From Glycomyces niveus (GTDB lineage: Bacteria; Actinomycetota; Actinomycetes; Mycobacteriales; Micromonosporaceae): 63,960 nt of DNA. A program made the position numbers and the translations under genes. Of this stretch, positions 28,125 through 35,725 are shown in pieces. The stretch covers positions 501,052-565,011 of the forward strand of contig NZ_JAGFNP010000003.1 of NCBI RefSeq assembly GCF_017592475.1, read 5' to 3'. The first letter of the stretch is position 1; each line of letters opens with the position of its first letter. The notes beneath the pieces are model-generated. The model was not told where the DNA came from. It searched no databases and saw nothing but the letters and a program-made list of their open reading frames with translations.

Positions 28125-28189
28125 CGATGCTCCGGTTTCATTCGGTGGTGGAGTGGGTGGTCGGTCGGCGGCGGGCGAGGAGTATCGGT

Positions 28190-29065
28190 TCAAGCACGGT
28201 CGGCTCGGGAGTCGACACGGTTCATCAGCACGTCGACCAGATCGGCGACCGCTTCAGGGCGTTCGTCTCCGGCGAGGTGACCGGCGCCCTCGATCACCTC
28301 GAGATCGACCCCGAGCTGCTCCCTGACTGCCGGACCGAGGCGTTCGGGAGGGAGGAACCGGTCATGGGCGCCGGTCGCAACGATCAGGGGTGAGTCGACG
28401 CACCGTTGCAGCGTCTCGTCCGGCAGCGGCGGGGGCGCGAGCGTGGACCGGCAATGGGAGGCGACCAAGTACAGCCATCGCGCGACCGCCGCCGGTGGCA
28501 CATTGCCGGGCGCGGTGAAGCCGCCCAGCATCGACTCGGTCCGCTCGAGTGTCGGAGCGACTAGCCACCGCAGCGAAGGCACCATCATGCCCAAGTCGAC
28601 ATGCAGCGGGACGATGCCGGCCGGGGCGAGGAGGACCCGTCCGGCGATCCGATCGGAGTCGCACGCCAACAGCACCGAGCCGCCTAGCGAATGACCCAGT
28701 CCCACCACCGGTTCGGCATCGATCGCGTCGAGGGCCTCGGCGAGCTTGCCCCCGTACCAACCCCGATGCGCGGCGCGCGGGCGCTCGCCGCTGCCGAGGC
28801 CCGGCTGCCCGGGCAGGTCGACGAGGATGACACCCCAACGGCGCGCGAGGGACTCGGCGATCGTGAGGCTGCTGGCGGCGTTGAAGTTCGTGCCGGGCAC
28901 GAACAGGACGCGGAACGGTCCGGAACCGACGAAGGTCAGATGCACCCGGGCGTCAGCGACATCGACCGTCTCGCAGCGGTGCGGCACGGCCCAGGCGTCG
29001 AGCCGGGAACGGCACCACCGTGCGACGACCTCACGGTCGGCCTTGGACCTGTAGAGAGTGCGCAA
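28190..29065 (-). CDS. alpha/beta-fold hydrolase with conserved leader
   Basis: A 291-residue serine hydrolase-like protein. The oxyanion strand 'FRVLFVPGTNFNAASSL' (about residues 55-71), nucleophile elbow 'GLGHSLGGSVL' and a late 'ATGAHDRFLPPERLG' with the acid, followed by 'EGAGHLAGDE' with the catalytic His, complete a triad. TTG 29065 is preferred: GGAG lies five bases upstream, and all earlier frame would be in the leader block shared with nhaA. The substrate is unknown. The shared leader suggests control by the same signal as the Na+/H+ antiporter. Confidence 0.75.
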   Translation of the reverse strand: MRTLYRSKADREVVARWCRSRLDAWAVPHRCETVDVADARVHLTFVGSGPFRVLFVPGTNFNAASSLTIAESLARRWGVILVDLPGQPGLGSGERPRAAHRGWYGGKLAEALDAIDAEPVVGLGHSLGGSVLLACDSDRIAGRVLLAPAGIVPLHVDLGMMVPSLRWLVAPTLERTESMLGGFTAPGNVPPAAVARWLYLVASHCRSTLAPPPLPDETLQRCVDSPLIVATGAHDRFLPPERLGPAVREQLGVDLEVIEGAGHLAGDERPEAVADLVDVLMNRVDSRADRA

Positions 29066-29135
29066 ATGGGCTCCGATCGTCGGGCAGCGAACAACCACGC
29101 CGACCAGACTTCCCGGCACACCAACCCCGACACTA
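29066..29135 (-). promoter_or_regulatory. hydrolase promoter and structured leader (copy B)
   Basis: TAGTGT (29135-29130, minus strand) is followed after six bases by the 28-nt block (29123-29096), identical to the nhaA copy except for one base. In the RNA, GUGUGC near the 5' end can pair with GCGCAC that overlaps the UUG start. GUCGG and CGGG both have a partner in the later GCCCGAC. The flanking sequences differ from copy A while pairing partners are kept, which argues for an RNA structure. Confidence 0.6.
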
Positions 29136-29220
29136 CCGCAGCAAAACCACTCGACCGGCGGAGCCGACCGAGCGCCCGTGGGACCTTAGTTGAGGACCGA
29201 GCACTCGTCGCATTCGCCGC

Positions 29221-29226
29221 TACGCT
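29221..29226 (+). promoter_or_regulatory. -10 box of the mscS-type gene
   Basis: TACGCT ends six bases before ATG 29233 (and touches an in-frame GTG at 29227). No ribosome site is present, which fits a leaderless message starting at the ATG. Confidence 0.4.
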
Positions 29227-29232
29227 GTGGAC

Positions 29233-30255
29233 ATGCCGACCCCCGCCCCCTGGCTGATCATCACGCTCGTGGCGATCGCATGCGCGCTCGCCGTGAGCGC
29301 GGCCAAACTCGCGACCACTCGTCTGCTGCTGCGCCACCGCTCCGCCAACGCCTCCCGCCTCATCGGGAAGGCCCTGCGCCCCGCCCAGCTGATGGCCGTC
29401 ACCGGCGGCCTGCAGATCCTGCTCTCGGCCCAGCACGGGCAGCAGGGCTGGGGCGGCGACTGGAACGCCGTGCTGAGCCAGTCCCTCCTGTTCGGCACTG
29501 CCGCCTCGGGCGCGTGGCTCCTCTCCAATCTCCTCAGCGTCGCCAAAGAGCCGATCCACCGACGCTGGGACGGGCTCGAACAAGACGATGTGGAAGGGCG
29601 GCGCCGTCGCACGCAGATGGTGATCCTCTACCGGCTCGCCTCGGTCATCGTCTGGACGGTCGCGATCGGGCTGGTGCTGTTCAACATCCCCGCGCTTCGC
29701 GAAGTCTGCATCTCAATGCTCGGCGCCGCCGGCGTCGCGGGCATCATCGCGGGCCTGGCCGCGCAGACCATGCTGCAGAACCTGTTCGCGGGCATCATGC
29801 TCGCCTTCGGCGACGCCCTTCGCCTCGACGACGTGGTGGTGATCGAGGGCGAACTGGGCACGATCGAGGAGATCACCCTGACCTACCTGGTGGTGCGCAT
29901 CTGGGACGACCGGAGAATGGTGCTCCCCACCTCCTACTTCACGCAGCACCCATACGTCAACTGGACCAGGGACACGCCCGAAGTGCTCGGCTCGGTCGTC
30001 TTCGACGCGGGCCTGGCGCTGCCGGTCGCCGAGGTCCGCGAGGAGCTGAGCCGGTTCCTAGACGGCAATCCGCTTTGGGACGGACGCAAAGCGAGCGTTG
30101 CGGTACTCGACGCCACCGGCGGGGTGATTCGGGTGCGGCTCTTGGTCTCCGCGGCCAACCCCGGCGACCAGTGGGACCTGCGATGCGAGCTACGCGAGCA
30201 CATGGCGGCCTGGCTGGCGAAGGAACACCCCGACTGCATCCCTGAACCGAGCTGA
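29233..30255 (+). CDS. MscS-family mechanosensitive channel
   Basis: A 340-residue channel that releases solutes on hypo-osmotic shock. Three N-terminal membrane helices are followed by the Gly/Ala-rich pore helix 'GAAGVAGIIAGLAAQTMLQN' (about residues 160-179). The MscS beta domain follows ('RLDDVVVIEGELGTIEEITL') with 'PTSYFTQHPYVNWTR', then the C-terminal alpha/beta domain. An in-frame GTG two codons upstream is an alternative start. It is divergent from the hydrolase and precedes the GbsR3-ABC operon. Confidence 0.85.
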   Translation: MPTPAPWLIITLVAIACALAVSAAKLATTRLLLRHRSANASRLIGKALRPAQLMAVTGGLQILLSAQHGQQGWGGDWNAVLSQSLLFGTAASGAWLLSNLLSVAKEPIHRRWDGLEQDDVEGRRRRTQMVILYRLASVIVWTVAIGLVLFNIPALREVCISMLGAAGVAGIIAGLAAQTMLQNLFAGIMLAFGDALRLDDVVVIEGELGTIEEITLTYLVVRIWDDRRMVLPTSYFTQHPYVNWTRDTPEVLGSVVFDAGLALPVAEVREELSRFLDGNPLWDGRKASVAVLDATGGVIRVRLLVSAANPGDQWDLRCELREHMAAWLAKEHPDCIPEPS

Positions 30256-30322
30256 ACCGGCGGCCGAGGACCGCGCCGCCCTCAGAGTCTCTTCGCGCAC
30301 CTCAGTACCACCTGGCTTGGCT

Positions 30323-30357
30323 GTGACATCTCAAAAATTTCAATTATTATTGAAATA
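30323..30357 (+). promoter_or_regulatory. promoter and 8-6-8 operator of GbsR3 (O3)
   Basis: A GTGACA -35 (30323-30328), 16-bp spacer and TATTAT -10 (30345-30350). The inverted repeat AATTTCAA-N6-TTGAAATA (30336-30357, 7 of 8 pairs) covers the -10 as in O1 and O2. AAAGGAG precedes the gbsR3 ATG. Confidence 0.7.
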
Positions 30358-30404
30358 TTTGACCATTAGGAGTACGGTCGAAGCCGCGATCGAAAGGAGA
30401 CGCC

Positions 30405-30872
30405 ATGAGCGGCGAACGCACCGGCCGCCACGAATACGCCGACGAAATCGGCCTCTACTTCGAGAACTACGGCCTCCCCCGCATCCCCGGGCGCATCCTC
30501 GGCTGGCTCCTGGTCTGCGAGCCACCGCACCAGACGGCGGAAGAACTCGCCGAAGAACTCGACATCAGCCGCGGTTCGGTGAGCATGGCGATGAAGATGC
30601 TGGCGGCCAACAAGGCCGTCGTGCGCCACGCCGTCCCCGGATCGCGGCGCACCCACTGGCGGCTGCGCCCCGGCTTCTGGCTCGACGAGGCCGCCGAGAA
30701 GGCCAGGCAGGCCCGCGAGTGGATCAAACAGACCGAACGCGGCCTCGAACTCCTCGCCGACGCGCCCCCTGAGTCCCGCCGACGCCTCGAGGAAGCCAAC
30801 GAGATGTACACCTTCCTCGCCGAGCAGTACGGACGCATCGAAACCCTCTGGCACGAACAGCGAAAGCAGTGA
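30405..30872 (+). CDS. GbsR/MarR-family transcriptional regulator (GbsR3)
   Basis: A 155-residue winged-helix regulator with the shared core 'GRILGWLLVCEPPHQTAEEL' (residues 27-46), recognition region 'LDISRGSVSMAMKML' and a long C-terminal dimerisation helix. It starts an operon with an ABC ATPase and two permeases; its stop overlaps the ATPase GTG (GTGA). Likely an autorepressor that links an unknown solute or drug signal to the exporter. Confidence 0.8.
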   Translation: MSGERTGRHEYADEIGLYFENYGLPRIPGRILGWLLVCEPPHQTAEELAEELDISRGSVSMAMKMLAANKAVVRHAVPGSRRTHWRLRPGFWLDEAAEKARQAREWIKQTERGLELLADAPPESRRRLEEANEMYTFLAEQYGRIETLWHEQRKQ

Positions 30873-31747
30873 CCCCGATGAGCCATGTCATCGACATCGA
30901 AGGCCTCACCTTCACCTACCCCAAGTCCCCCGAGCCGGCAGTGCGCGGCATCGACTTCACCGTCGACGCCGGGGAGATCTTCGGCTTCCTCGGCCCCTCC
31001 GGCGCCGGCAAGTCCACCACCCAGAAGATCCTCACCGGGCTGCTGACGGGCCACGGCGGCTCGGTCGCGGTCTGGGGCAAGGACCCCGCCGCCTGGAAAT
31101 CCGAGTACTACGAGCGGATCGGCGTCTCCTTCGAACTGCCCAACCACTACCTCAAGCTCACCGGCCTGGAGAACCTCCAGTTCTTCGCCTCGCTCTATAA
31201 AGGCCCCACCGAGGACCCCATGGAACTGCTCGACCGGGTCGGGCTCGCCGACGCCGCACACACCCGCGTCGCCAAGTACTCCAAGGGCATGCAGATGCGC
31301 CTGGTGTTCATCCGCGCCCTCCTGCACCGCCCGCAACTGCTGTTCCTCGACGAACCGACCTCCGGCATGGACCCCACCAACGCCCGCATCGTCAAGGACA
31401 TCGTGAGCGAACTGCGAGCCGAGGGCCGCACCGTCTTCCTCACCACCCACGACATGACCACCGCCGACCAGCTGTGCGACCGGGTCGCCTTCGTCGTCGA
31501 CGGCCGCATCACCGCCCTGGCCTCCCCCACCGAGCACAAGCTCTCCCGCAGCAGGCGCCAGGTCACCGTCACCTACCGCGCAGTCGGCTCAGACGACCTG
31601 GCCACCAAAGACTTCCCGCTCGACGGACTCGGCGAGGACGAGGCGTTCCGCTCGCTCCTGCAAGAGGCCGCGATCGAATCCGTGCATTCCCAGGAGGCCG
31701 ACCTGGAGGACGTCTTCATCGACGTCACCGGGAGGAAGCTGTCATGA
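30869..31747 (+). CDS. ABC transporter ATP-binding protein
   Basis: A 292-residue ATPase of an ABC-2 type exporter. Walker A 'GPSGAGKST' (about residues 44-52), a diverged signature 'YSKGMQMRL', Walker B 'LLFLDEPTSGMDP' and the switch 'TTHDM' are present, and the C-terminal extension is that of drug or lipid exporters. The GTG overlaps the gbsR3 stop; ATG 30878 three codons on is an alternative. Translation is coupled to the permease through an ATGA overlap. Confidence 0.9.
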   Translation: MTPMSHVIDIEGLTFTYPKSPEPAVRGIDFTVDAGEIFGFLGPSGAGKSTTQKILTGLLTGHGGSVAVWGKDPAAWKSEYYERIGVSFELPNHYLKLTGLENLQFFASLYKGPTEDPMELLDRVGLADAAHTRVAKYSKGMQMRLVFIRALLHRPQLLFLDEPTSGMDPTNARIVKDIVSELRAEGRTVFLTTHDMTTADQLCDRVAFVVDGRITALASPTEHKLSRSRRQVTVTYRAVGSDDLATKDFPLDGLGEDEAFRSLLQEAAIESVHSQEADLEDVFIDVTGRKLS

Positions 31748-32457
31748 CCGGCGTCCTCGCCCAAGCCCTGCGGCTCGAACTGCGCCTACAATGGCGGTAC
31801 GGGTTCTTGTACGCGGCGGCGTTCTCGGCGCTGCTCTGGGAGGTCGTCGTCTACCTCATCCCCGCCCAGCTCAAGGCCGTCTCGATGACCTACATCATCT
31901 TCGGCGACCTAGCCCTGGTCGGGTTCTTCTTCATCGCCGGGGCCGTGTTCTTCGAACGCGGCGAGCGCACGCTCTTCGCGCTCCTGGTCTCCCCCTTGCG
32001 CTTCCGCGACTACTACACCGCGAAGCTCACCGCGCTCGCCGCACTGAGCCTGCTCTTGTCGGTGGTCATCGCGTTCTCGGGCGTCGGCCTCGACTTCGAG
32101 CCGCTCACGTTCACGGCCGGGGTGGTGCTGTGCGCGCTGCTGTTCCTGACGTGCAGCTTCATCTCGGCGACGCCGTTCACCTCGATCAGCGAGTGGATCA
32201 TCCCCTCCACACTGGTGCTCGCGGTCCTCAACGTCCCGCTCATCAACTACTCGGGCCTGTGGGAGCACCCGATCACCTACCTCATCCCGACGCAGGGGGT
32301 GCTCCTGCTCATGGGCCACTCGTTCGGCCAAGTCGACCTGACCGCCTGGCAATGGGCCTACGCCCTCGCCTACCCGGTCGCCGCGCTCGCCGTGCTCGGC
32401 CTCCTCTCCCGCAAGATGTTCGACCGGCACATCGCCGCCAGCGAAGGAGGCCGGTGA
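31744..32457 (+). CDS. ABC transporter permease (first)
   Basis: A 237-residue protein with six membrane helices of the ABC-2 permease type, including 'SMTYIIFGDLALVGFFFIAG' and 'ATPFTSISEWIIPSTLVL'. It has the 'FERGERTLFALLVSPLR' cytoplasmic coupling loop typical of this fold. It overlaps the ATPase stop and probably forms a heterodimer with the next gene product. Confidence 0.85.
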   Translation: MTGVLAQALRLELRLQWRYGFLYAAAFSALLWEVVVYLIPAQLKAVSMTYIIFGDLALVGFFFIAGAVFFERGERTLFALLVSPLRFRDYYTAKLTALAALSLLLSVVIAFSGVGLDFEPLTFTAGVVLCALLFLTCSFISATPFTSISEWIIPSTLVLAVLNVPLINYSGLWEHPITYLIPTQGVLLLMGHSFGQVDLTAWQWAYALAYPVAALAVLGLLSRKMFDRHIAASEGGR

Positions 32458-32458
32458 C

Positions 32459-33190
32459 ATGCCCGGCGCCATCGCGGCCTTCGGCCGCAACGACCTGCGC
32501 AACATCCGCCGCGACAGCCTGCTCGCCGGGATCGTCTTCGGCCCGTTCATCTACGCGGCCACGATGTGGCTGCTGCCCATGTTCACCCGCTACCTCGACC
32601 GCGACCACGGCTTCGACCTGGTCCCCTACCACGGACTCATCCTCAGCGCCTTCATCGTCATCGGACCCATCGCCGTCCTCGGCGCCGTCTGCGGGATGCT
32701 GCTCATGGACGACAAGGACCAGCGAACACTCGCGGCGCTACGGGTGACCCCCGCACCGCCGATGGGCTACCCGCTCTACCGCGCGGCGACCACCGTCGCC
32801 GCCACCGCAGTCTCGCTGGTGGCCGCGATGGCGCTGACCGGGCAGGTCCCGGCCGGAATCATCGCCGCCTCCGTCCCCATCACCGTCCTGTGCGGCCTCA
32901 ACGCCACAATGGTCGGCTTCGGCCTGGCCGCCTTGGCCCGCAACAAGGTCGAAGGACTGGCGATCGTCCGCGCCATCGGCATGCTGCTGTTCGGGCTCCC
33001 CATGGTCCCGTTCTTCTTCGACCACCCCGCGATGCTCGGCTTCGGGCTCATCCCGACCTACTGGCCCGCCAAAGCCTTCTGGGAAGTCTGGGACGGCGGG
33101 AACCCATGGCCCTACCTGACGGCCGGCACGGTCTACGCAGGCGGAATCGGCTGGTGGCTGCTCAAACGACTCGCCTCGCAAAAGGCCTGA
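32459..33190 (+). CDS. ABC transporter permease (second)
   Basis: A 243-residue six-helix ABC-2 permease. The coupling region is 'LLMDDKDQRTLAALRVTPAP', matching the equivalent loop of the first permease. It begins one base after the preceding stop, with AAGGAGG just upstream. With GbsR3 and the ATPase it completes an exporter whose substrate cannot be read from sequence. Confidence 0.85.
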   Translation: MPGAIAAFGRNDLRNIRRDSLLAGIVFGPFIYAATMWLLPMFTRYLDRDHGFDLVPYHGLILSAFIVIGPIAVLGAVCGMLLMDDKDQRTLAALRVTPAPPMGYPLYRAATTVAATAVSLVAAMALTGQVPAGIIAASVPITVLCGLNATMVGFGLAALARNKVEGLAIVRAIGMLLFGLPMVPFFFDHPAMLGFGLIPTYWPAKAFWEVWDGGNPWPYLTAGTVYAGGIGWWLLKRLASQKA

Positions 33191-33207
33191 ACGGAAAGGC
33201 TCCAACA

Positions 33208-34017
33208 GTGGTCACAACAACCGCACTCGACGGCACCAGCGTGCGCGCCTACGACGAAGGACAGGGCCCGGCGATCCTGCTCCTCCACGGCGGCATGGAC
33301 GATGGCGCGTCATGGAAACTCGTCACCGCCCGCCTCAATCCACGATTCAGAACACTGCGACTGCACCGCCGGCAGTACCGGCCGGACCTCAAGACCGGCG
33401 GAAGATGCACAATGGCGGAGGAGGTCGAGCATGTCCGCGCCCTGACGAAGCTCATCGACCGGCCGACGCTGATCGTCGGGCACTCGTCCGGTGCGGTGCT
33501 GGCGCTGGAGGCACTGGCTGCGATGCCCGAGGCGTTCGCAGGCGCGGTGCTGTACGAACCACCCTGCGTGATCGGACCGCCGCTCGGCGGCGAGGTGCTG
33601 GCCAGGGCACAGGTCGCCATGGACGCCGGGAAGCCGGGAAGGGCGCTGGCGATCTTCATGCGCGACATCGTGGAGACCCCGGCATGGGCCGCCTGGATGT
33701 CGGCGGCCGCCATCCCGCTGGTTCCCCGCATGGGTCGGCTCGCCCAGCACCAACTCGACGATTGCGCGGCCATCGACGAGATCGGCCTCCGGCTGGAGGA
33801 GTACGCGCGAATCGATGTGCCCATCGTGCTGCTTGGCGGCGAGCGAAGCCCCGCGCACCTGGGCGCGCGGCTCGACGCGCTGGAACGCGCCATGCCGAAC
33901 ACCGAACGCGTGCTGATGCGCCACCAAGGCCACGCGGCGACCAGCCTCGCACCAGCCCGGGTTGCCGAGGTCATCGCCGGCTTGGGCGACAAAGAACTGA
34001 GAAAGCCGCCGCAATAG
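33208..34017 (+). CDS. alpha/beta hydrolase downstream of the ABC exporter
   Basis: A 269-residue hydrolase. 'ILLLHGGMDDGASWKLV' carries the oxyanion-hole HGG, 'LIVGHSSGAVLALE' the nucleophile Ser, and 'LMRHQGHAATSLAP' the catalytic His. GTG 33208 follows GAAAGGC. It lies 17 bp after the second permease and is probably in the same operon, where it might modify the exported compound; this is inference. Confidence 0.75.
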   Translation: MVTTTALDGTSVRAYDEGQGPAILLLHGGMDDGASWKLVTARLNPRFRTLRLHRRQYRPDLKTGGRCTMAEEVEHVRALTKLIDRPTLIVGHSSGAVLALEALAAMPEAFAGAVLYEPPCVIGPPLGGEVLARAQVAMDAGKPGRALAIFMRDIVETPAWAAWMSAAAIPLVPRMGRLAQHQLDDCAAIDEIGLRLEEYARIDVPIVLLGGERSPAHLGARLDALERAMPNTERVLMRHQGHAATSLAPARVAEVIAGLGDKELRKPPQ

Positions 34018-34115
34018 TTCCTGGTCGCACCCTGGATTCCTGCCCGCTTTAAAGTCGCCGCTCTACTCTTTTGCCCCGGGCGTCGCCGACCCTTCATGCA
34101 AAGTGGCTTGAATCA

Positions 34116-34131
34116 CTAGACCAAGGTCTAG
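34116..34131. promoter_or_regulatory. palindrome CTAGACC-AA-GGTCTAG
   Basis: Perfect 7-bp arms with a two-base spacer in the gap between the hydrolase and tRNA genes. The shape fits a repressor operator, but no promoter or adjacent start codon explains it. Confidence 0.35.
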
Positions 34132-34193
34132 CCATTCCGAAGAGTCCCGCGCCATCATGGTTCATCCGAGCAACGAACGAGCAACAGGCATGG

Positions 34194-34229
34194 AAAAACC
34201 CGGCTCCCTCTTTCGAGGAAACCGGGTTT
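34194..34229 (-). terminator. intrinsic terminator of the tRNA gene
   Basis: The arms AAACCCGG (34196-34203) and CCGGGTTT (34222-34229) enclose a nested CCTC-TTTC-GAGG hairpin. On the minus strand the structure ends in TTTTT, directly downstream of the tRNA. Confidence 0.8.
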
Positions 34230-34243
34230 CACCTGGTATTTCG

Positions 34244-34320
34244 TGGTAGCGGGAGGCGGATTTGAACCACCGACCTCCAGGTTATGAGCCTGGCGAGCTA
34301 CCGAGCTGCTCTATCCCGCG
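34244..34320 (-). tRNA. initiator tRNA-fMet (CAT anticodon)
   Basis: A 77-nt tRNA with encoded CCA. The anticodon CAT reads from 34286-34284. The first base C1 faces U72 and does not pair, the identity mark of an initiator tRNA. Acceptor, D ('AGCAGCTCGGTAGCT'), anticodon and T arms ('GGTTCAAATCC') all fold. The anticodon stem has two of the usual three G-C pairs next to the loop, with A29-U41 as the third. A TACTCT -10 lies 11 bases upstream. Confidence 0.93.
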
Positions 34321-34427
34321 TCGGTAGTTAAAGAGTACATGATCCCGTTTAGCCGTTGCCACAGCGGGGTCCGTGAGCGCAGTCACCGCGTGTTCACCTG
34401 GTGTTTCGTGGGATGAGGGACGCGAAC

Positions 34428-34459
34428 GGCCCGGATTCCCGCGGTCGGGAGGCCGGGCC
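34428..34459 (-). terminator. hairpin after era
   Basis: GGCCCGG (34428-34434) pairs with CCGGGCC (34453-34459), with TCCC/GGGA inside the loop. It lies 15 bases after the era stop on the minus strand. Confidence 0.55.
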
Positions 34460-34473
34460 GGGCGCACGACAGG

Positions 34474-35394
34474 TTAGAAGCCGAGGCGTTCGAGCATCTT
34501 CGGGTCGCGCTGCCAGTCCTTGGCGACGCGCACGTGGAGGTCGAGGTAGACGCGGCTGTCGATGAGCTGGGCGATGCCCTTGCGGGCCTTGGTGCCGACG
34601 CGCTTGAGGCGCTCGCCGCCCTTGCCGATGATGATGCCCTTCTGGCTGTCGCGCTCGACGTAGATCTCGGCCCAGATCTTCTTGCGCGGCCCGCCGTCGG
34701 AGTCCTCGTCCTCGACGTCCTCGATGACGACGGCCAGGGAGTGCGGCAACTCGTCGCGGACGCCCTCCAGGGCGGCCTCGCGGATGAGCTCGGCCATCAT
34801 GACCCGCTCGGGCTCCTCGGTGATCATCCCGTCCGGATAGAGCTGGGGGGATTCGGGCAGTTTGTCCGAGAGGACGCCGACGAGCTCGTCGAGGTTCTCG
34901 CCGGTCTTCGCCGAGACCGGGACGATGTCGGCGAAGTCGGCCAGCGCCGCCACGTTCGTGAGGTGGCGCACCAGGGCGTCCTTGGAGACCAGGTCGATCT
35001 TGGTGACGACCGCGACGACCTTGGCGTTCAGGTTCGCGATCTCGCCGGCGATGAACTTGTCGCCGGGACCGGGCTTCTCGTTGGCCGGCAGACACAGGCC
35101 GATGACGTCCACTTCGGACCACGTCTGGCGGACGAGGTCGTTCAGCCGCTCGCCCAGCAGCGTGCGGGGGCGGTGCAGGCCGGGCGTGTCGACCAGGATG
35201 AGCTGGGAGTCCGGGCGGTGCAGGATCGCGCGCACCACGTGGCGCGTGGTCTGCGGGCGCTTCGAGGTGATCGCGATCTTCTGGCCCATGATCGCATTCG
35301 TCAGGGTGGACTTGCCCGCGTTCGGACGCCCCACGAAGCAGGCGAAGCCCGCCCTGAAGCCGTTGGAGCCGGAACGGAAGTCGTTGCTAGGCAA
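34474..35394 (-). CDS. era: GTPase Era
   Basis: A 306-residue GTPase that binds the 3' end of 16S rRNA and helps assemble the 30S subunit. G1 'GRPNAGKST' (residues 22-30), G2 'PQTTRH', G3 'DTPGLHRP', G4 'TKID', and the C-terminal KH domain with 'KGIIIGKGGERLKRVG' are all present. Its start overlaps the preceding deaminase-like gene by eight bases, within the cluster phoH-ybeY-corC-cdd-like-era. recO, often next in other actinobacteria, is not here. Confidence 0.95.
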   Translation of the reverse strand: MPSNDFRSGSNGFRAGFACFVGRPNAGKSTLTNAIMGQKIAITSKRPQTTRHVVRAILHRPDSQLILVDTPGLHRPRTLLGERLNDLVRQTWSEVDVIGLCLPANEKPGPGDKFIAGEIANLNAKVVAVVTKIDLVSKDALVRHLTNVAALADFADIVPVSAKTGENLDELVGVLSDKLPESPQLYPDGMITEEPERVMMAELIREAALEGVRDELPHSLAVVIEDVEDEDSDGGPRKKIWAEIYVERDSQKGIIIGKGGERLKRVGTKARKGIAQLIDSRVYLDLHVRVAKDWQRDPKMLERLGF

Positions 35395-35725
35395 GACGGG
35401 TCACCTCTTTGCGAATGACCGACCAGACGGTGAGGTCGGCGCTGATCTCCCGGGCGGCCTGGATGCCGTCCGCGTCCTCCGCGGCGCCGAACAGCACCGC
35501 CGCCTCGAGCTTGTCGGCCCCGGCCGCGTAGGCCTGGGCCACCGCCGCCTGGAGGGCCGTGAGCCGCAGCGAGGGGAGGTCGACGGCCGCCGAGGCGTAG
35601 GTGCGGCCGATGCCGTCGCGCACGGCCGCACCGGTGGTCTGCTGGACCCGCCCGGCGGCCCCGCGGGCCAGCGTGGCGAGTTTCGCGTCCTCGGCGTCGA
35701 GGGCGTCGACGGTCAGGTCAGACAT
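35387..35725 (-). CDS. cytidine deaminase-like protein lacking the zinc site
   Basis: A 112-residue protein of the type often annotated as cytidine deaminase in actinobacterial era clusters ('ALDAEDAKLATLARGAAGRV' at the N-terminus, 'LTALQAAVAQAYAAGADKLE' in the middle). It has neither the H-A-E nor the P-C-x-x-C motif needed to bind zinc, and no cysteine at all, so deaminase activity is unlikely. ATG 35725 overlaps the end of the CorC-like gene. Conserved position suggests a structural or accessory role. Confidence 0.7.
   Translation of the reverse strand: MSDLTVDALDAEDAKLATLARGAAGRVQQTTGAAVRDGIGRTYASAAVDLPSLRLTALQAAVAQAYAAGADKLEAAVLFGAAEDADGIQAAREISADLTVWSVIRKEVTRLA

Noticed and set aside
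33622..33640. GCCGGGAAG as a third copy of the nhaA-type leader
   Set aside because: It is inside the hydrolase coding region, on the other strand, without the -10 or the rest of the block.
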